From the NCBI GenBank assembly GCA_045106335.1, contig JBGCEM010000096.1, positions 1-40,855 on the forward strand: DNA of 40,855 nt. Direction: 5' to 3'. This DNA is from Aliishimia sp045106335 (lineage in GTDB: Bacteria; Pseudomonadota; Alphaproteobacteria; Rhodobacterales; Rhodobacteraceae). Below are positions 8,155 to 17,053 of the stretch, piece by piece. The translations under genes and the position numbers were made by a program. The notes beneath the pieces were generated by a model. That model was not told the DNA's origin, did not search any database, and saw only the letters and a program-made list of their open reading frames with translations. Within the stretch, counting starts at the first letter, position 1. Each line of letters starts with the position of its first letter.

Positions 8155-9159
8155 ATGTCTTTCATGCAGAAATTCCTTGGCGGAGCCGCTGCCCTGGCCC
8201 TCAGCGCAGGCGCTGCGCTGGCTGAACCTGCCCTGATTTTTGACCTCGGCGGAAAATTCGACAAATCGTTTAACGAAGCTGCCTTTAATGGGGCAAAACG
8301 CTGGGCGGAGGAGACAGGCGGTACATTCCGCGAAATCGAATTGCAATCCGAAGCACAGCGCGAACAGGCGTTGCGTCGCTTCGCCGAAGCGGGTGCCAAC
8401 CCAATCATCACGACCGGATTTGCATTTGCAACACCCGTCGAAGCGGTCGCACCTGACTATCCGGACACGAAATTTGTGAATATCGACGGCTGGATGCCCG
8501 AAGTGCCAGCCAACGTGCAACTGATTGGTTTCCAAGAACATCAGGGATCGTACCTCGTTGGAATGATGGCCGCGATGGCGTCCAAGTCCGGCACGGTCGG
8601 CTTTATCGGCGGCATGGACATTCCCCTGATCCGCCACTTTGGCTGCGGCTATGCCCAAGGCGTGAAGGCGGTGAACCCCGACGCGACTGTGATTGCCAAC
8701 ATGACCGGCACAACACCGACCGCCTGGAATGACCCCGTCAAAGGATCCGAGCTGACAAAAGCGCAAATCAGCCAAGGCGCGGATGTGGTCTATGCCGCTG
8801 CGGGCGGTACTGGTGTGGGCGTTCTGCAAACAGCGGCAGACGAGGACATCCTGTCCATCGGTGTCGACAGCAACCAAAACTACCTGCATTCCGGCAAAGT
8901 TCTGACATCCATGCTGAAACGTGTCGACGTGGCCGTCTATGATTCCATGAAAGCCGGTACGGATATGGAAACAGGCGGCTTCACCACTTTGGGTCTGGCC
9001 GAGGACGGCGTGGGTTACGCGCTGGATGAACACAACGCCCCCTTGGTCACTGCAGACATGAAAGCCGCCGTTGACGAAGCCCGTCAAAAAATCATCGATG
9101 GCGACATCGAAGTTGTGGCGTATTACGCCAATGACAGCTGCCCTGCGTTGGACTTCTAA
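8155..9159 (+). CDS. BMP family nucleoside ABC transporter, substrate-binding protein
   Basis: A 334-residue periplasmic binding protein of the BMP/PnrA/Med family, which binds purine nucleosides. A signal peptide covers residues 1-23, with cleavage likely after ALA. The mature protein opens with EPALIFDLGGKFDKSFNEAA, the hallmark of the family (the ligand-contacting D-x-SFN loop). AGGAGAA precedes the ATG. It is the first gene of an importer operon with an ATPase and two permeases; a hairpin lies between it and the ATPase. DeoD, a purine nucleoside phosphorylase, is encoded at 24317, which fits nucleoside salvage but is not linked in an operon. Confidence 0.92.
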   Translation: MSFMQKFLGGAAALALSAGAALAEPALIFDLGGKFDKSFNEAAFNGAKRWAEETGGTFREIELQSEAQREQALRRFAEAGANPIITTGFAFATPVEAVAPDYPDTKFVNIDGWMPEVPANVQLIGFQEHQGSYLVGMMAAMASKSGTVGFIGGMDIPLIRHFGCGYAQGVKAVNPDATVIANMTGTTPTAWNDPVKGSELTKAQISQGADVVYAAAGGTGVGVLQTAADEDILSIGVDSNQNYLHSGKVLTSMLKRVDVAVYDSMKAGTDMETGGFTTLGLAEDGVGYALDEHNAPLVTADMKAAVDEARQKIIDGDIEVVAYYANDSCPALDF

Positions 9160-9182
9160 ACGGCGTTAGACAGAAAAACATT

Positions 9183-9207
9183 GGCCGCGCCCCGATACGG
9201 TGCGGCC
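9183..9207 (+). terminator. Intercistronic hairpin without a strong U-tract
   Basis: GGCCGCGCC (9183-9191) pairs with GGTGCGGCC (9199-9207) as a nine-pair stem with one G-T pair and a seven-base loop. Only a short CCATTT follows, so it is not a standard intrinsic terminator. Hairpins between a binding-protein gene and its transporter genes often protect the upstream mRNA or cause partial termination, giving more binding protein than transporter. That role is inferred here. Confidence 0.55.
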
Positions 9208-9232
9208 CATTTCCAACCGGGTGGGACATATT

Positions 9233-10768
9233 ATGGCGGGTCAAACGCCAGCAATTGAGCTGAAAGGCATCTCAAAAGCCTTTGGCCCGGTTCAGGCCAA
9301 CAAAGATATCTCGATTTCCGTCATGCCAGGTACGATCCATGGGATCATCGGCGAAAACGGCGCTGGCAAATCAACTCTGATGTCGATCCTTTATGGCTTT
9401 TATAAAGCCGACGCGGGTCAGATCTTTATTTCGGGTCAAAAAACACAAATCCCTGACAGCCAAGCGGCCATCGCGGCCGGCATTGGTATGGTGTTTCAAC
9501 ACTTCAAACTCGTTGAAAACTTTACCGTCCTAGAAAATATCGTTCTAGGCGCAGAAGACGGATGGCGACTTAACACCTCGCTACGCAAAGCCCGTAAGAC
9601 CTTGCAAACCCTCAGCGACGAATACGAATTGAAGGTCGACCCCGATGGCATCATCGAAGATATCGGGGTTGGCATGCAACAGCGGGTCGAGATCCTTAAA
9701 GCCCTCTACCGACAAGCAAATATCCTAATTCTCGATGAACCCACAGGCGTACTAACCCCCTCCGAGGCCGACCAACTGTTCCGCATTTTGGGTCGCCTGA
9801 AAGCCGAAGGCAAAACCATTATCCTGATCACACATAAGCTACGCGAGATCATGGAAACCACAGACACCGTCAGCGTCATGCGGCGCGGCGAAATGACCGC
9901 CACAGTGAAAACCGCTGAAACCTCTCCGGAACAATTGGCCGAACTCATGGTTGGACGGAAAGTCCTGCTTCGGGTCGACAAAACCCCCGCAAAACCCGGA
10001 AAAGTCGTGCTGGATGTCAAAAATCTGCGCGTCGTCGACGATGCCGGTGTGGAACGCTTGCGGGGCATAGATCTTCAAATCCGGGCCGGAGAAATCCTTG
10101 GCGTCGCAGGGGTCGCAGGCAACGGCCAGTCGGAACTGCTTGAAGTTTTGGGGGGCTACACCGAAGGCACAGGTCAGATCAAAGTAAACGACCAACAGAT
10201 TGACCTTACTGGGAAAATGTCCGACGGGCAATCCCGCCGCGCCAAAGGCATCGCTCATGTCCCCGAGGACCGTCAACGCGAAGGCCTGATCATGGACTAC
10301 ACGGCTTGGGAAAATACGGCCTTTGGCTACCATCATGACCCTGACTACCAATCCGGCATACTCATGAACAACGCCGCCATCCGCGTTGACACAGAAGCCA
10401 AGATGAAGCGCTTCGACGTCCGCCCTCCGAACCCCAAATTAGCCGCCAAAAACTTCTCAGGCGGCAATCAACAAAAAGTCGTGCTTGCCCGGGAAATAGA
10501 ACGCAACCCAGACCTGCTGCTGATCGGTCAACCCACACGCGGTGTTGATATCGGTGCTATCGAATTCATCCACCAACAAATCGTCGCCTTGCGCGATCAA
10601 GGCAAAGCCATACTTCTGGTCTCTGTTGAGCTCGAAGAAATCCTCGGGCTCGCGGACCGGATCGCGGTCATGTTTGACGGGCGTATCATGGGCGAACGCG
10701 CGCCGACACACACAGACGAAAAAGAACTCGGCCTGCTCATGGCCGGAATGTCTGGCACCATAACATGA
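9233..10768 (+). CDS. Nucleoside ABC transporter ATP-binding protein (two NBDs)
   Basis: A 511-residue protein with two fused nucleotide-binding domains, the form used by sugar and BMP-type nucleoside importers. NBD1 has a complete Walker A (GENGAGKST, 40-48), a signature VGMQQRVEILKAL and Walker B ILILDEP (D168, E169). NBD2 has a degenerate Walker A (GVAGNGQSE), a good signature NFSGGNQQK and a Walker B in which the acidic pair is replaced (LLLIGQPTRG). Such asymmetry is normal in this family, so only NBD1 plus the NBD2 signature should form a productive site. GGTGGG upstream supports the ATG at 9233. It energises the two permeases encoded next. Confidence 0.92.
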   Translation: MAGQTPAIELKGISKAFGPVQANKDISISVMPGTIHGIIGENGAGKSTLMSILYGFYKADAGQIFISGQKTQIPDSQAAIAAGIGMVFQHFKLVENFTVLENIVLGAEDGWRLNTSLRKARKTLQTLSDEYELKVDPDGIIEDIGVGMQQRVEILKALYRQANILILDEPTGVLTPSEADQLFRILGRLKAEGKTIILITHKLREIMETTDTVSVMRRGEMTATVKTAETSPEQLAELMVGRKVLLRVDKTPAKPGKVVLDVKNLRVVDDAGVERLRGIDLQIRAGEILGVAGVAGNGQSELLEVLGGYTEGTGQIKVNDQQIDLTGKMSDGQSRRAKGIAHVPEDRQREGLIMDYTAWENTAFGYHHDPDYQSGILMNNAAIRVDTEAKMKRFDVRPPNPKLAAKNFSGGNQQKVVLAREIERNPDLLLIGQPTRGVDIGAIEFIHQQIVALRDQGKAILLVSVELEEILGLADRIAVMFDGRIMGERAPTHTDEKELGLLMAGMSGTIT

Positions 10769-10808
10769 TCAGCATTCCAACACCGCATTCACTTAGCCCT
10801 ATAAACTC

Positions 10809-10855
10809 CGGGGGGGCCGCGATCAGCGGCGGGGGCAGCGCCCCCAACACCCCCT
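10809..10855. repeat. GC-rich double hairpin, REP-like extragenic element
   Basis: Between the ATPase and the first permease lie two adjacent inverted repeats: GCCGC-GATCA-GCGGC (10816-10830) and GGGGGC-AGC-GCCCCC (10831-10845), followed by AACACCCCC. Similar GGGGGC-GCTGCCCCC palindromes are scattered between genes in Rhodobacterales genomes as I know them. It has no U-tract on either strand. It may tune the ATPase to permease expression ratio, or be a dispersed repeat. Confidence 0.5.
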
Positions 10856-10877
10856 TCGAACCAAAGCGGAGCCGGAC

Positions 10878-11972
10878 ATGGATGTAATGCCCAAATGGGC
10901 CGAGATCATTCTCGTCCCACTTATCTCATTGCTTCTGGCGGCAATTCTCTCTGCTTTGGTCATTTTAGCCATCGGCGAAGACCCCTGGGCCGCCGTCAAA
11001 CTCATGGTAGATGGCGCGCTTGGCTCAACCTATGGCTGGGGCTACACGCTTTATTACGCAACGAACTTCATGTTCACAGGCCTCGCTGTCGCTGTCGCAT
11101 TTCACGCCCGCCTGTTCAACATTGGCGGCGAAGGCCAAGCAATGCTCGGCGGGCTTGGCGTTGCACTGGTTTGCCTGATGATCCCTTGGCCCCACTGGTC
11201 GCTTGCGCTTATTTTCGCCACGTTAGGTGCCGCGGTATTTGGTGCGATGTGGGCCGCAATCCCCGCCTACCTTCAAGCAAAACGCGGCAGCCACATCGTG
11301 ATCACGACGATCATGTTCAACTTCATTGCCGCCGCCTTGTTGAATTACATTCTGGTAAACGTCCTGCGTCCAAAAGGGTCAATGGACCCCGCCTCTGCGC
11401 GCTTCCCGGATGCTGTGCATCTTCCCTCCCTACACGATATACTGGCCCCTTTCGGGATCTCCTTTTCCAAGGCGGCACCGGCCAATATCTCACTTGTGGT
11501 GGCCGTGATCGCCTGTGTTCTGGTTTGGGTTCTGATCTGGCGCACGCGTCTGGGTTATGAAATTCGCGCCTATGGCCATTCCGAAACTGCCGCGCGCTAT
11601 GCGGGGATTTCAGCTGTGAAAATCACGATGATCGCGATGCTGATTTCTGGTGCGCTGTCGGGAATGATGGCCATTAACAACGTCATGGGCGAAGCCGAGC
11701 GTTTGGTTATGAACGCCACCGAGGGGGCTGGTTTTATAGGCATCGCCGTCGCTTTGATGGGGCGCTCGCATCCATTTGGCGTGTTCTTGGCGGCCATCCT
11801 TTTTGGTTTTCTCTATCAAGGGGGTGCAGAATTAGCACTTTGGACCTCTATCCCCCGCGAGCTCATCGTCGTGATCCAAGCCCTTGTCATTTTGTTTACA
11901 GGCGCTTTGGACAATATGGTGCGCATGCCGCTAGAGCGTCTGTTCCTAGCCTTGCGCCGTAAAGAGGTCTGA
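10878..11972 (+). CDS. Nucleoside ABC transporter permease 1
   Basis: A 364-residue inner-membrane protein of the BPD_transp_2 family with about nine or ten hydrophobic segments, beginning WAEIILVPLISLLLAAILSALVIL. The conserved family loop FHARLFNIGGEGQAMLGG follows the second segment, and the coupling region GAEAERL-like loop is seen at NNVMGEAERLVMNATEGAGFIG. It forms the transmembrane heterodimer with the next gene product. GGAG lies seven bases before the ATG. Three bases separate its stop from the next start, so the two permeases are translated together. Confidence 0.92.
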   Translation: MDVMPKWAEIILVPLISLLLAAILSALVILAIGEDPWAAVKLMVDGALGSTYGWGYTLYYATNFMFTGLAVAVAFHARLFNIGGEGQAMLGGLGVALVCLMIPWPHWSLALIFATLGAAVFGAMWAAIPAYLQAKRGSHIVITTIMFNFIAAALLNYILVNVLRPKGSMDPASARFPDAVHLPSLHDILAPFGISFSKAAPANISLVVAVIACVLVWVLIWRTRLGYEIRAYGHSETAARYAGISAVKITMIAMLISGALSGMMAINNVMGEAERLVMNATEGAGFIGIAVALMGRSHPFGVFLAAILFGFLYQGGAELALWTSIPRELIVVIQALVILFTGALDNMVRMPLERLFLALRRKEV

Positions 11973-11975
11973 GCC

Positions 11976-12941
11976 ATGGATTTCCTCACCCTCATCCAGA
12001 TCCTTGATTCGACCGTGCGCTTGGCCACGCCGCTGTTGCTTGCCTGCTTGGCGGGGCTGTATTCCGAGCGCGCTGGCATCTTTGACATTGGACTTGAAGG
12101 CAAAATGCTTATGGCGGCGTTCTTTTCCGCCGCGCTTGCCGCCGTGACCGGATCGGTCTGGCTGGGCCTGTTGGCAGGGATATTCGCGTCGCTGCTTTTG
12201 TCTGGACTGCATGGCCTGGCCTCGATCACGTTCCGGGGCAATCAGCTAATTTCCGGCGTCGCCATCAACTTTTTAGCCTCTGGGTTAACTGTTTTGATCG
12301 CACAATCCTGGTTCCAACAAGGCGGACGCACACCCGCACTTATCGGTGCCGGGCGCTTTGAGCCCATCACATTACCCTTCGCTGATGCTTTGGCGGATGT
12401 ACCGATCCTCGGTCTCATCTATCACGAACTGATTTCCGGTCATTCGTTCCTTGTTTATGCGGCTTTCTTGGCGGTTCCAGCCACTTGGTGGCTGCTTTAT
12501 AGCACCCGCTTTGGCCTGCGCCTGCGCGCCGTTGGGGAAAACCCGGCCGCGGTGGACACAGCCGGGATTAGCGTTGTCGGTTTACGATTTGCCTCGGTTG
12601 CGATCTGCGGCGTGTTATGCGGTCTGGCGGGCGCTTATCTTGCCACGGCGCTACAAGCCGGCTTCGTCAAAGAGATGTCTTCAGGGCGCGGGTTTATCGC
12701 ACTCGCCGCACTGATTTTTGCAAAATGGAAACCCTGGCCTGCGATGTGGGCGTGTCTACTGTTTGGCTTTCTTCAGGCCATTTCTTTGCGGTATCAGAAC
12801 ATTGATCTTGGGGCTTTTTCTGTGCCATCCCAGTTCATGAATGCACTTCCCTTTATCTTAACGGTTGTAATTTTGGCGGGTTTCGTTGGCAAAGCTATCC
12901 CCCCGCGCGCGGGGGGCGAACCTTATGTCAAAGAGCGATAA
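11976..12941 (+). CDS. Nucleoside ABC transporter permease 2
   Basis: A 321-residue permease, partner of the preceding gene. It shows the family opening STVRLATPLLLACLAGLYSE followed by RAGIFDIGLEGKMLMAAFFS and ends after VILAGFVGKAIPPRAGGEPY, the typical C-terminus of BMP-type permeases. About eight membrane segments are predicted from hydrophobicity. It closes the four-gene importer operon (binding protein, ATPase, two permeases). No terminator with a U-tract is seen after it. Confidence 0.92.
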   Translation: MDFLTLIQILDSTVRLATPLLLACLAGLYSERAGIFDIGLEGKMLMAAFFSAALAAVTGSVWLGLLAGIFASLLLSGLHGLASITFRGNQLISGVAINFLASGLTVLIAQSWFQQGGRTPALIGAGRFEPITLPFADALADVPILGLIYHELISGHSFLVYAAFLAVPATWWLLYSTRFGLRLRAVGENPAAVDTAGISVVGLRFASVAICGVLCGLAGAYLATALQAGFVKEMSSGRGFIALAALIFAKWKPWPAMWACLLFGFLQAISLRYQNIDLGAFSVPSQFMNALPFILTVVILAGFVGKAIPPRAGGEPYVKER

Positions 12942-13079
12942 AACCTACGATCACGTATCCTTTATCTTTGCGTGTTAGCCTTTGCGACATAAGTCCAGGT
13001 CATTCAATCAATAGGTCCAGTTCGCTGCAAAGCAGCACCGCAGTTGAAATCACGTCCGAACAGGCGCAAAGGTCGTCGT

Positions 13080-13997
13080 ATGTATATCTACCTCCCCATC
13101 GCTGAAGTGTCTGTCAACGCGTTTGTGTTGCTGGGTCTTGGTGGGCTTGTCGGGGTGCTGTCTGGCATGTTTGGCGTCGGCGGTGGCTTCTTGATGACCC
13201 CGCTTTTGTTTTTCATCGGAATCCCCCCCGCCGTTGCCGTTGCGACAGAAGCCAACCAGATTGTGGCGTCCTCTTTTTCTGGGGTCTTGGCGCACTTTAG
13301 ACGAAAAACCGTAGATTTGAGGATGGGAACCGTCCTTTTGATAGGTGGTTTGATTGGCGCGGCCTTCGGTGTTGTGGTCTTCAATTATCTTAAAAGCCTT
13401 GGCCAAGTCGATTTACTGGTGCGTCTGTGCTATGTCGTATTCCTTGGCATTATTGGATCTTTGATGTTCGTCGAAAGTCTAAACGCCATCCGCAAAACAC
13501 GCGGCGGGGCTGTCGCCCCAAAGAAACGCAAGCATGGTTTGGTCCACAAGCTGCCCTTCAAGATGCGGTTTCGCGTGTCTGGTTTGTATATTTCGGTGAT
13601 TCCACCGCTTATTGTTGGGGTTTTAGTGGGTATCCTTGCTGCGATCATGGGCGTCGGCGGCGGCTTCATCATGGTCCCTGCAATGATCTACATCCTTGGA
13701 ATGCCTACTAAAGTTGTGGTCGGCACCTCGTTATTCCAAATTATTTTCGTCACAGCTTTCACAACCATGTTGCACGCGACCACGAACTACACTGTGGATG
13801 TCGTACTGGCCGTATTGTTGCTGGTGGGTGGCGTTATTGGCGCACAAATTGGAACGCGAATCGGTGTCAAAATGAAAGCCGAACAACTGCGTATCCTTTT
13901 GGCCATTATGGTACTCGCGGTTTGTGGTAAATTGGCGTTGGATCTGCTGTTGATGCCGTCCGAGCTGTACTCAATCGGCGCAGCTGGGGGGCATTAA
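13080..13997 (+). CDS. TauE/SafE family (DUF81) membrane protein
   Basis: A 305-residue membrane protein of the TauE/SafE anion exporter family. Two family repeats are visible: LVGVLSGMFGVGGGFLMTPLL near the N-terminus and VGILAAIMGVGGGFIMVPAMIY in the second half, joined by a hydrophilic loop rich in Lys and Arg. Members export sulfite, sulfoacetate and related organosulfonates. The start at 13080 has AAAGG at a good distance; a TTG at 13044 is possible but adds a very basic untypical N-terminus. The next gene starts one base after the stop. That partner (Alph_Pro_TM) suggests a dedicated two-protein unit, often near sulfur assimilation genes, though none is seen here. Confidence 0.88.
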   Translation: MYIYLPIAEVSVNAFVLLGLGGLVGVLSGMFGVGGGFLMTPLLFFIGIPPAVAVATEANQIVASSFSGVLAHFRRKTVDLRMGTVLLIGGLIGAAFGVVVFNYLKSLGQVDLLVRLCYVVFLGIIGSLMFVESLNAIRKTRGGAVAPKKRKHGLVHKLPFKMRFRVSGLYISVIPPLIVGVLVGILAAIMGVGGGFIMVPAMIYILGMPTKVVVGTSLFQIIFVTAFTTMLHATTNYTVDVVLAVLLLVGGVIGAQIGTRIGVKMKAEQLRILLAIMVLAVCGKLALDLLLMPSELYSIGAAGGH

Positions 13998-13998
13998 G

Positions 13999-14754
13999 AT
14001 GCTAAAATATCTCGTCGCCCTGATTTTGTGCACGCTACCGTTGCATGCAGAAGAGGTCGTTTTAGGCTTATCTAAGGACCGTGTTGATATCACGACCAGT
14101 TTCGATGGATCAGAGATCTTGATCTTTGGGGCCGTCAAACGCGAAACAGCAATTCCCGATGGCGATCCAATCCAAGTCATCGTCACGGTATCTGGCCCTT
14201 TGCAACCCGTCACGGTGCGCCGCAAAGCCAATCGCTTTGGTATTTGGGTAAACACAGCTGCCGTGGAAGTCGATTCAGCACCGGCCTTTTACGCAGTTGC
14301 CAGCAGCGGGCCTCTCGCAGAGGTGTTGTTGGACACAGAAGATTTACGGCATCAGATTTCAATTCCCCGGGCGATCCGGTCGGTTGGAGCACCATCCGAT
14401 ATCGAAAACGCTGAAACCTTTACTGAAGCACTGATCCGCATTCGAAAAGCCGCCGGGCAGTACCAAAACCTTGAAAACCAGGTCGCTGTGGACGCACAAA
14501 CTTTGTTTCGCACGCAGGTCGCGTTACCCGCAGCCTTGATTGAAGGTGACTACACAACCCGCATTTTTCTAACGCGCTCGGGAAAAGTCGTATCACAACT
14601 GGAAACCTCCATCGATGTGGACAAAGTAGGCTTAGAACGGTGGCTCTACAATTTGTCCCGCGAAGACCCGGTTTGGTATGGGCTTATGTCATTGGCGATT
14701 GCTATTTTTGCAGGTTGGGGCGCGTCTGCTGCGTTTTCGTTGTTGCGAAACTGA
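13999..14754 (+). CDS. TIGR02186/Alph_Pro_TM family protein
   Basis: A 251-residue protein of a family found in alphaproteobacteria. A short signal peptide (to about HAEEV) is followed by a beta-rich exported domain. That domain has the family motif IQVIVTVSGPLQP then VRRKANRFGIWVN, and one C-terminal transmembrane helix (YGLMSLAIAIFAGWGASAAF) anchors it facing the periplasm. Its gene follows the TauE/SafE gene with one base between, so the two are translationally linked and probably act together. The molecular function is unknown. It is convergent with the SDR gene, with 14 bases between and no visible terminator. Confidence 0.88.
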   Translation: MLKYLVALILCTLPLHAEEVVLGLSKDRVDITTSFDGSEILIFGAVKRETAIPDGDPIQVIVTVSGPLQPVTVRRKANRFGIWVNTAAVEVDSAPAFYAVASSGPLAEVLLDTEDLRHQISIPRAIRSVGAPSDIENAETFTEALIRIRKAAGQYQNLENQVAVDAQTLFRTQVALPAALIEGDYTTRIFLTRSGKVVSQLETSIDVDKVGLERWLYNLSREDPVWYGLMSLAIAIFAGWGASAAFSLLRN

Positions 14755-14768
14755 GCCGAACGCAACAG

Positions 14769-15464
14769 CTACCCGCGCCCGACATATGGCATTTTATTGG
14801 CCATGATAGTCATTGTCAAAATATTGGTGCTGAGCGGCAAATCCGCCATATGCAAAATTGCACGTGCAACGTCTTCGACGGCCATCGTCGGAAGATCCGG
14901 AACTTTGGCTTTCATCGCCGCAACCATTTCGCTTTCGGCATTACCAATGTCGATCTGCCCGCAACAAATATTCAAATCCCGACCGTCCAAACTGAGCTGC
15001 CGCGTCATTCCCGTGATCGCATGCTTCGTTGTCGTGTAAGTGATCGCATTCTCGCGGGGGGTATGTGCAGACACCGAACCATTGTTGATAATGCGCCCGC
15101 CGCCCTGTGTCCGCATCCGGCCAAATGCGGCCCGCGCGCATAGAAACATGCCAGTTAAATTTACGGCCAGTGCAGTGTTCCAAGCCTCTAATGGTGTTTC
15201 ATCGACAGGTGCCGCTGGCATAAAGATCCCGGCGTTGTTGAACAACACATCCACTGTACCGAAAGCGTCAAAGCATCGCGTCACATCCGCCTCATGCGTG
15301 ACGTCTCCGGGTAAAACGACCGCGTTGTCGTGGCCATTGGCGACCTTGGTCAACACATCCTCGCGGCGGGCCATCAAACCAACGCGCCATCCATTGTCCA
15401 AAAAATGGAGCGCCGTCGCTTTGCCCACGCCCGAACTCGCCCCAGTAATTAAAATGCTCTTCAT
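14769..15464 (-). CDS. Short-chain dehydrogenase/reductase (SDR)
   Basis: A 231-residue classical SDR. The cofactor loop TGASSGVG is at 7-14, NNAG at 76-79, and the catalytic set is S130, Y143 and K147 (YTTTK). The arginines after the second strand (MARRED) favour NADP(H). Residues near the C-terminus (LSTNILTMTIMANKMPYVGRG) match the YdfG/3-hydroxy acid or short-chain alcohol dehydrogenase branch. The substrate is unknown. Its ATG overlaps the stop of the helicase gene by four bases (ATGA), so the two are translated from one message, perhaps with luxI upstream. Confidence 0.86.
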   Translation of the reverse strand: MKSILITGASSGVGKATALHFLDNGWRVGLMARREDVLTKVANGHDNAVVLPGDVTHEADVTRCFDAFGTVDVLFNNAGIFMPAAPVDETPLEAWNTALAVNLTGMFLCARAAFGRMRTQGGGRIINNGSVSAHTPRENAITYTTTKHAITGMTRQLSLDGRDLNICCGQIDIGNAESEMVAAMKAKVPDLPTMAVEDVARAILHMADLPLSTNILTMTIMANKMPYVGRG

Positions 15465-16996
15465 AAGTCTTCCTCTGTCATGGCCAATGCCAAGGGCGCA
15501 GGCGCTGTACTGCGCAAATCATCAACCTGTAAGCCCGCTTCGGGCTTAGACAAACGCGCCCGCACCACCCAGTGTAACCGCTCTGCCGCCCGGGTGATTG
15601 CAACATAGGCCAGACGTTTCCACAAGGCCTGACCTGCCTCGACCCGCCCCATTCGCGCTGCCATTGATAAATCCGGCGCAAAGACTTGAACAGTATCCCA
15701 TTGAGATCCTTGCGCTTTATGGATCGTCACAGCCGCCCCATGCAGAAAAGTTGCGCCCATGCGTGCAGCGAACGGAATGAAAGGCTCTTCCTCGTCCGGC
15801 TTTTCGATTTTGACAATAGAGGCTGCAGACACTTGTGGCTCTTGCGCGCCCATCACATGTAGACGCGAAAACCCTGGCTTGCGCCCCACCCCTAAATATA
15901 CGACCTGCGCGCCTTTGATCAGACCCCGCGCTTCAAGATCCAGTCGCTTTTTGCGGTGCTTCATGGGCAGTTCAATGCCATCACAAATGAGCGGTTCGCC
16001 CGCCAAAAGTTCGTCATCTGGCGCGCCGTGCACATTGCGAAACGCGTTAATAAGCCGGATCCGCGTGGCATTGCGCCACACAAGCACGGGACTGCGCGCC
16101 ATCAAGTCGACCTCAGCCCGCTGGGCCCAAACAACGCGATCATCTCGACGCGCCTTATCTTGGATCATCTGTTCGAAATCATGGAATTCCAGGGTGGGGT
16201 CGGCAAGCGCATGGGCCAGGTCCAAAATAGGATTGTCAGCATCTTGGCGGTGAATTCGATCCAGATGCAAAACCTGTGGGGCCGGAAGGCGTTCAAACAC
16301 CATCGCGCCGGATTGATTGACAGGCGCCAGCTGAGCGGGGTCGCCAAACATCAACAATGTTGGGAAAATCTCTTGCAGATCATTGAATTGACGGTCGTCC
16401 AGCATGGAAGCTTCGTCCACCAGACCGATATCCAGCGGCTCTTCGCGACGCTTCCAGCCCGTTATAAAATCGGACCCTCGCAAACCAGCCGCCGCCAAGG
16501 CTCCAGGAATAGAGGTGTTGGTTTGATAAAATTTATGCGCCCGATCTAAAGCTTGATCCGTGAGGCTTTCAATATCTGGCCGCTCGCCCTGCCCTGCTAG
16601 CCATTCGGCAATTTTTTCATATTCGGGATCGTAGACAGGGGTATATAAAATTCTGTGGATCGTCGTCGCAGGAACGCCCCGCAACCGCAAAACGGATGCT
16701 GCTTTATTCGTCGGGGCCAAAATGGCCAAAGTTCTCTTATCTTTGGACTTTTTACTTTCATAATCACCCGAGACAACATTTACGCCGGCCTCAACCAGAG
16801 CTTTGGTCAGCTCGGCCAATAACAGTGTTTTACCCGATCCCGCCTTGCCGGTCACCGCAATAACTTTGGCGGATCCGTCCCGTCGCGGCATTGTGTGCCC
16901 GTCCGAAACAGCAACGCCCACGTCTTCCAACATCTTAGCAATTGCGTCGAACGCCGTCGCTTGGTCAGTGGAAAATGTCAGGGCCAGAGCAGTCAT
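15461..16996 (-). CDS. RecD-like superfamily 1B DNA helicase
   Basis: A 511-residue ATP-dependent helicase. Walker A is GKAGSGKT (50-57), motif Ia APTNKAASVLR, Walker B LVDEASMLD (D194, E195), motif III GDPAQLAPV (218-226). The C-terminal UvrD_C_2 part has TIHKAQGSQWDTV and YVAITRAAERLHWVV. It lacks the long N-terminal domain of RecD2 and there is no recB or recC nearby, so it is a stand-alone SF1B enzyme of the kind often labelled RecD-like. It should unwind DNA 5' to 3', by family. It lies 57 bases downstream of luxI in the same direction; a weak GC stem (17013-17030) lies between. This may place it in the quorum-sensing transcript. Confidence 0.86.
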   Translation of the reverse strand: MTALALTFSTDQATAFDAIAKMLEDVGVAVSDGHTMPRRDGSAKVIAVTGKAGSGKTLLLAELTKALVEAGVNVVSGDYESKKSKDKRTLAILAPTNKAASVLRLRGVPATTIHRILYTPVYDPEYEKIAEWLAGQGERPDIESLTDQALDRAHKFYQTNTSIPGALAAAGLRGSDFITGWKRREEPLDIGLVDEASMLDDRQFNDLQEIFPTLLMFGDPAQLAPVNQSGAMVFERLPAPQVLHLDRIHRQDADNPILDLAHALADPTLEFHDFEQMIQDKARRDDRVVWAQRAEVDLMARSPVLVWRNATRIRLINAFRNVHGAPDDELLAGEPLICDGIELPMKHRKKRLDLEARGLIKGAQVVYLGVGRKPGFSRLHVMGAQEPQVSAASIVKIEKPDEEEPFIPFAARMGATFLHGAAVTIHKAQGSQWDTVQVFAPDLSMAARMGRVEAGQALWKRLAYVAITRAAERLHWVVRARLSKPEAGLQVDDLRSTAPAPLALAMTEEDL

Positions 16997-17053
16997 GGGT
17001 CACACCCTAACTGCCCCAATCAACCGGGGCCAGATCAATCGCGCGCCGTTCCT

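Noticed and set aside
7993..9087. Long open frame (364 codons) on the minus strand opposite the BMP binding-protein gene
   Set aside because: Antisense to a clearly recognised gene with signal peptide and ribosome site; the composition is rich in His, Gly and Cys and unlike a known protein.
9233..10768. Degenerate second ATP site of the ABC ATPase as a sign of decay
   Set aside because: Replacement of the Walker residues in the second domain is normal for double-NBD sugar/nucleoside importers.
10831..10845. GGGGGC-AGC-GCCCCC as a terminator
   Set aside because: There is no U-tract on either strand and it lies inside a transporter operon; treated as a REP-like repeat.
17013..17030. GCCCC-N8-GGGGC stem between luxI and the helicase as a terminator
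   Set aside because: Only five pairs and no U-tract, so termination is not supported.
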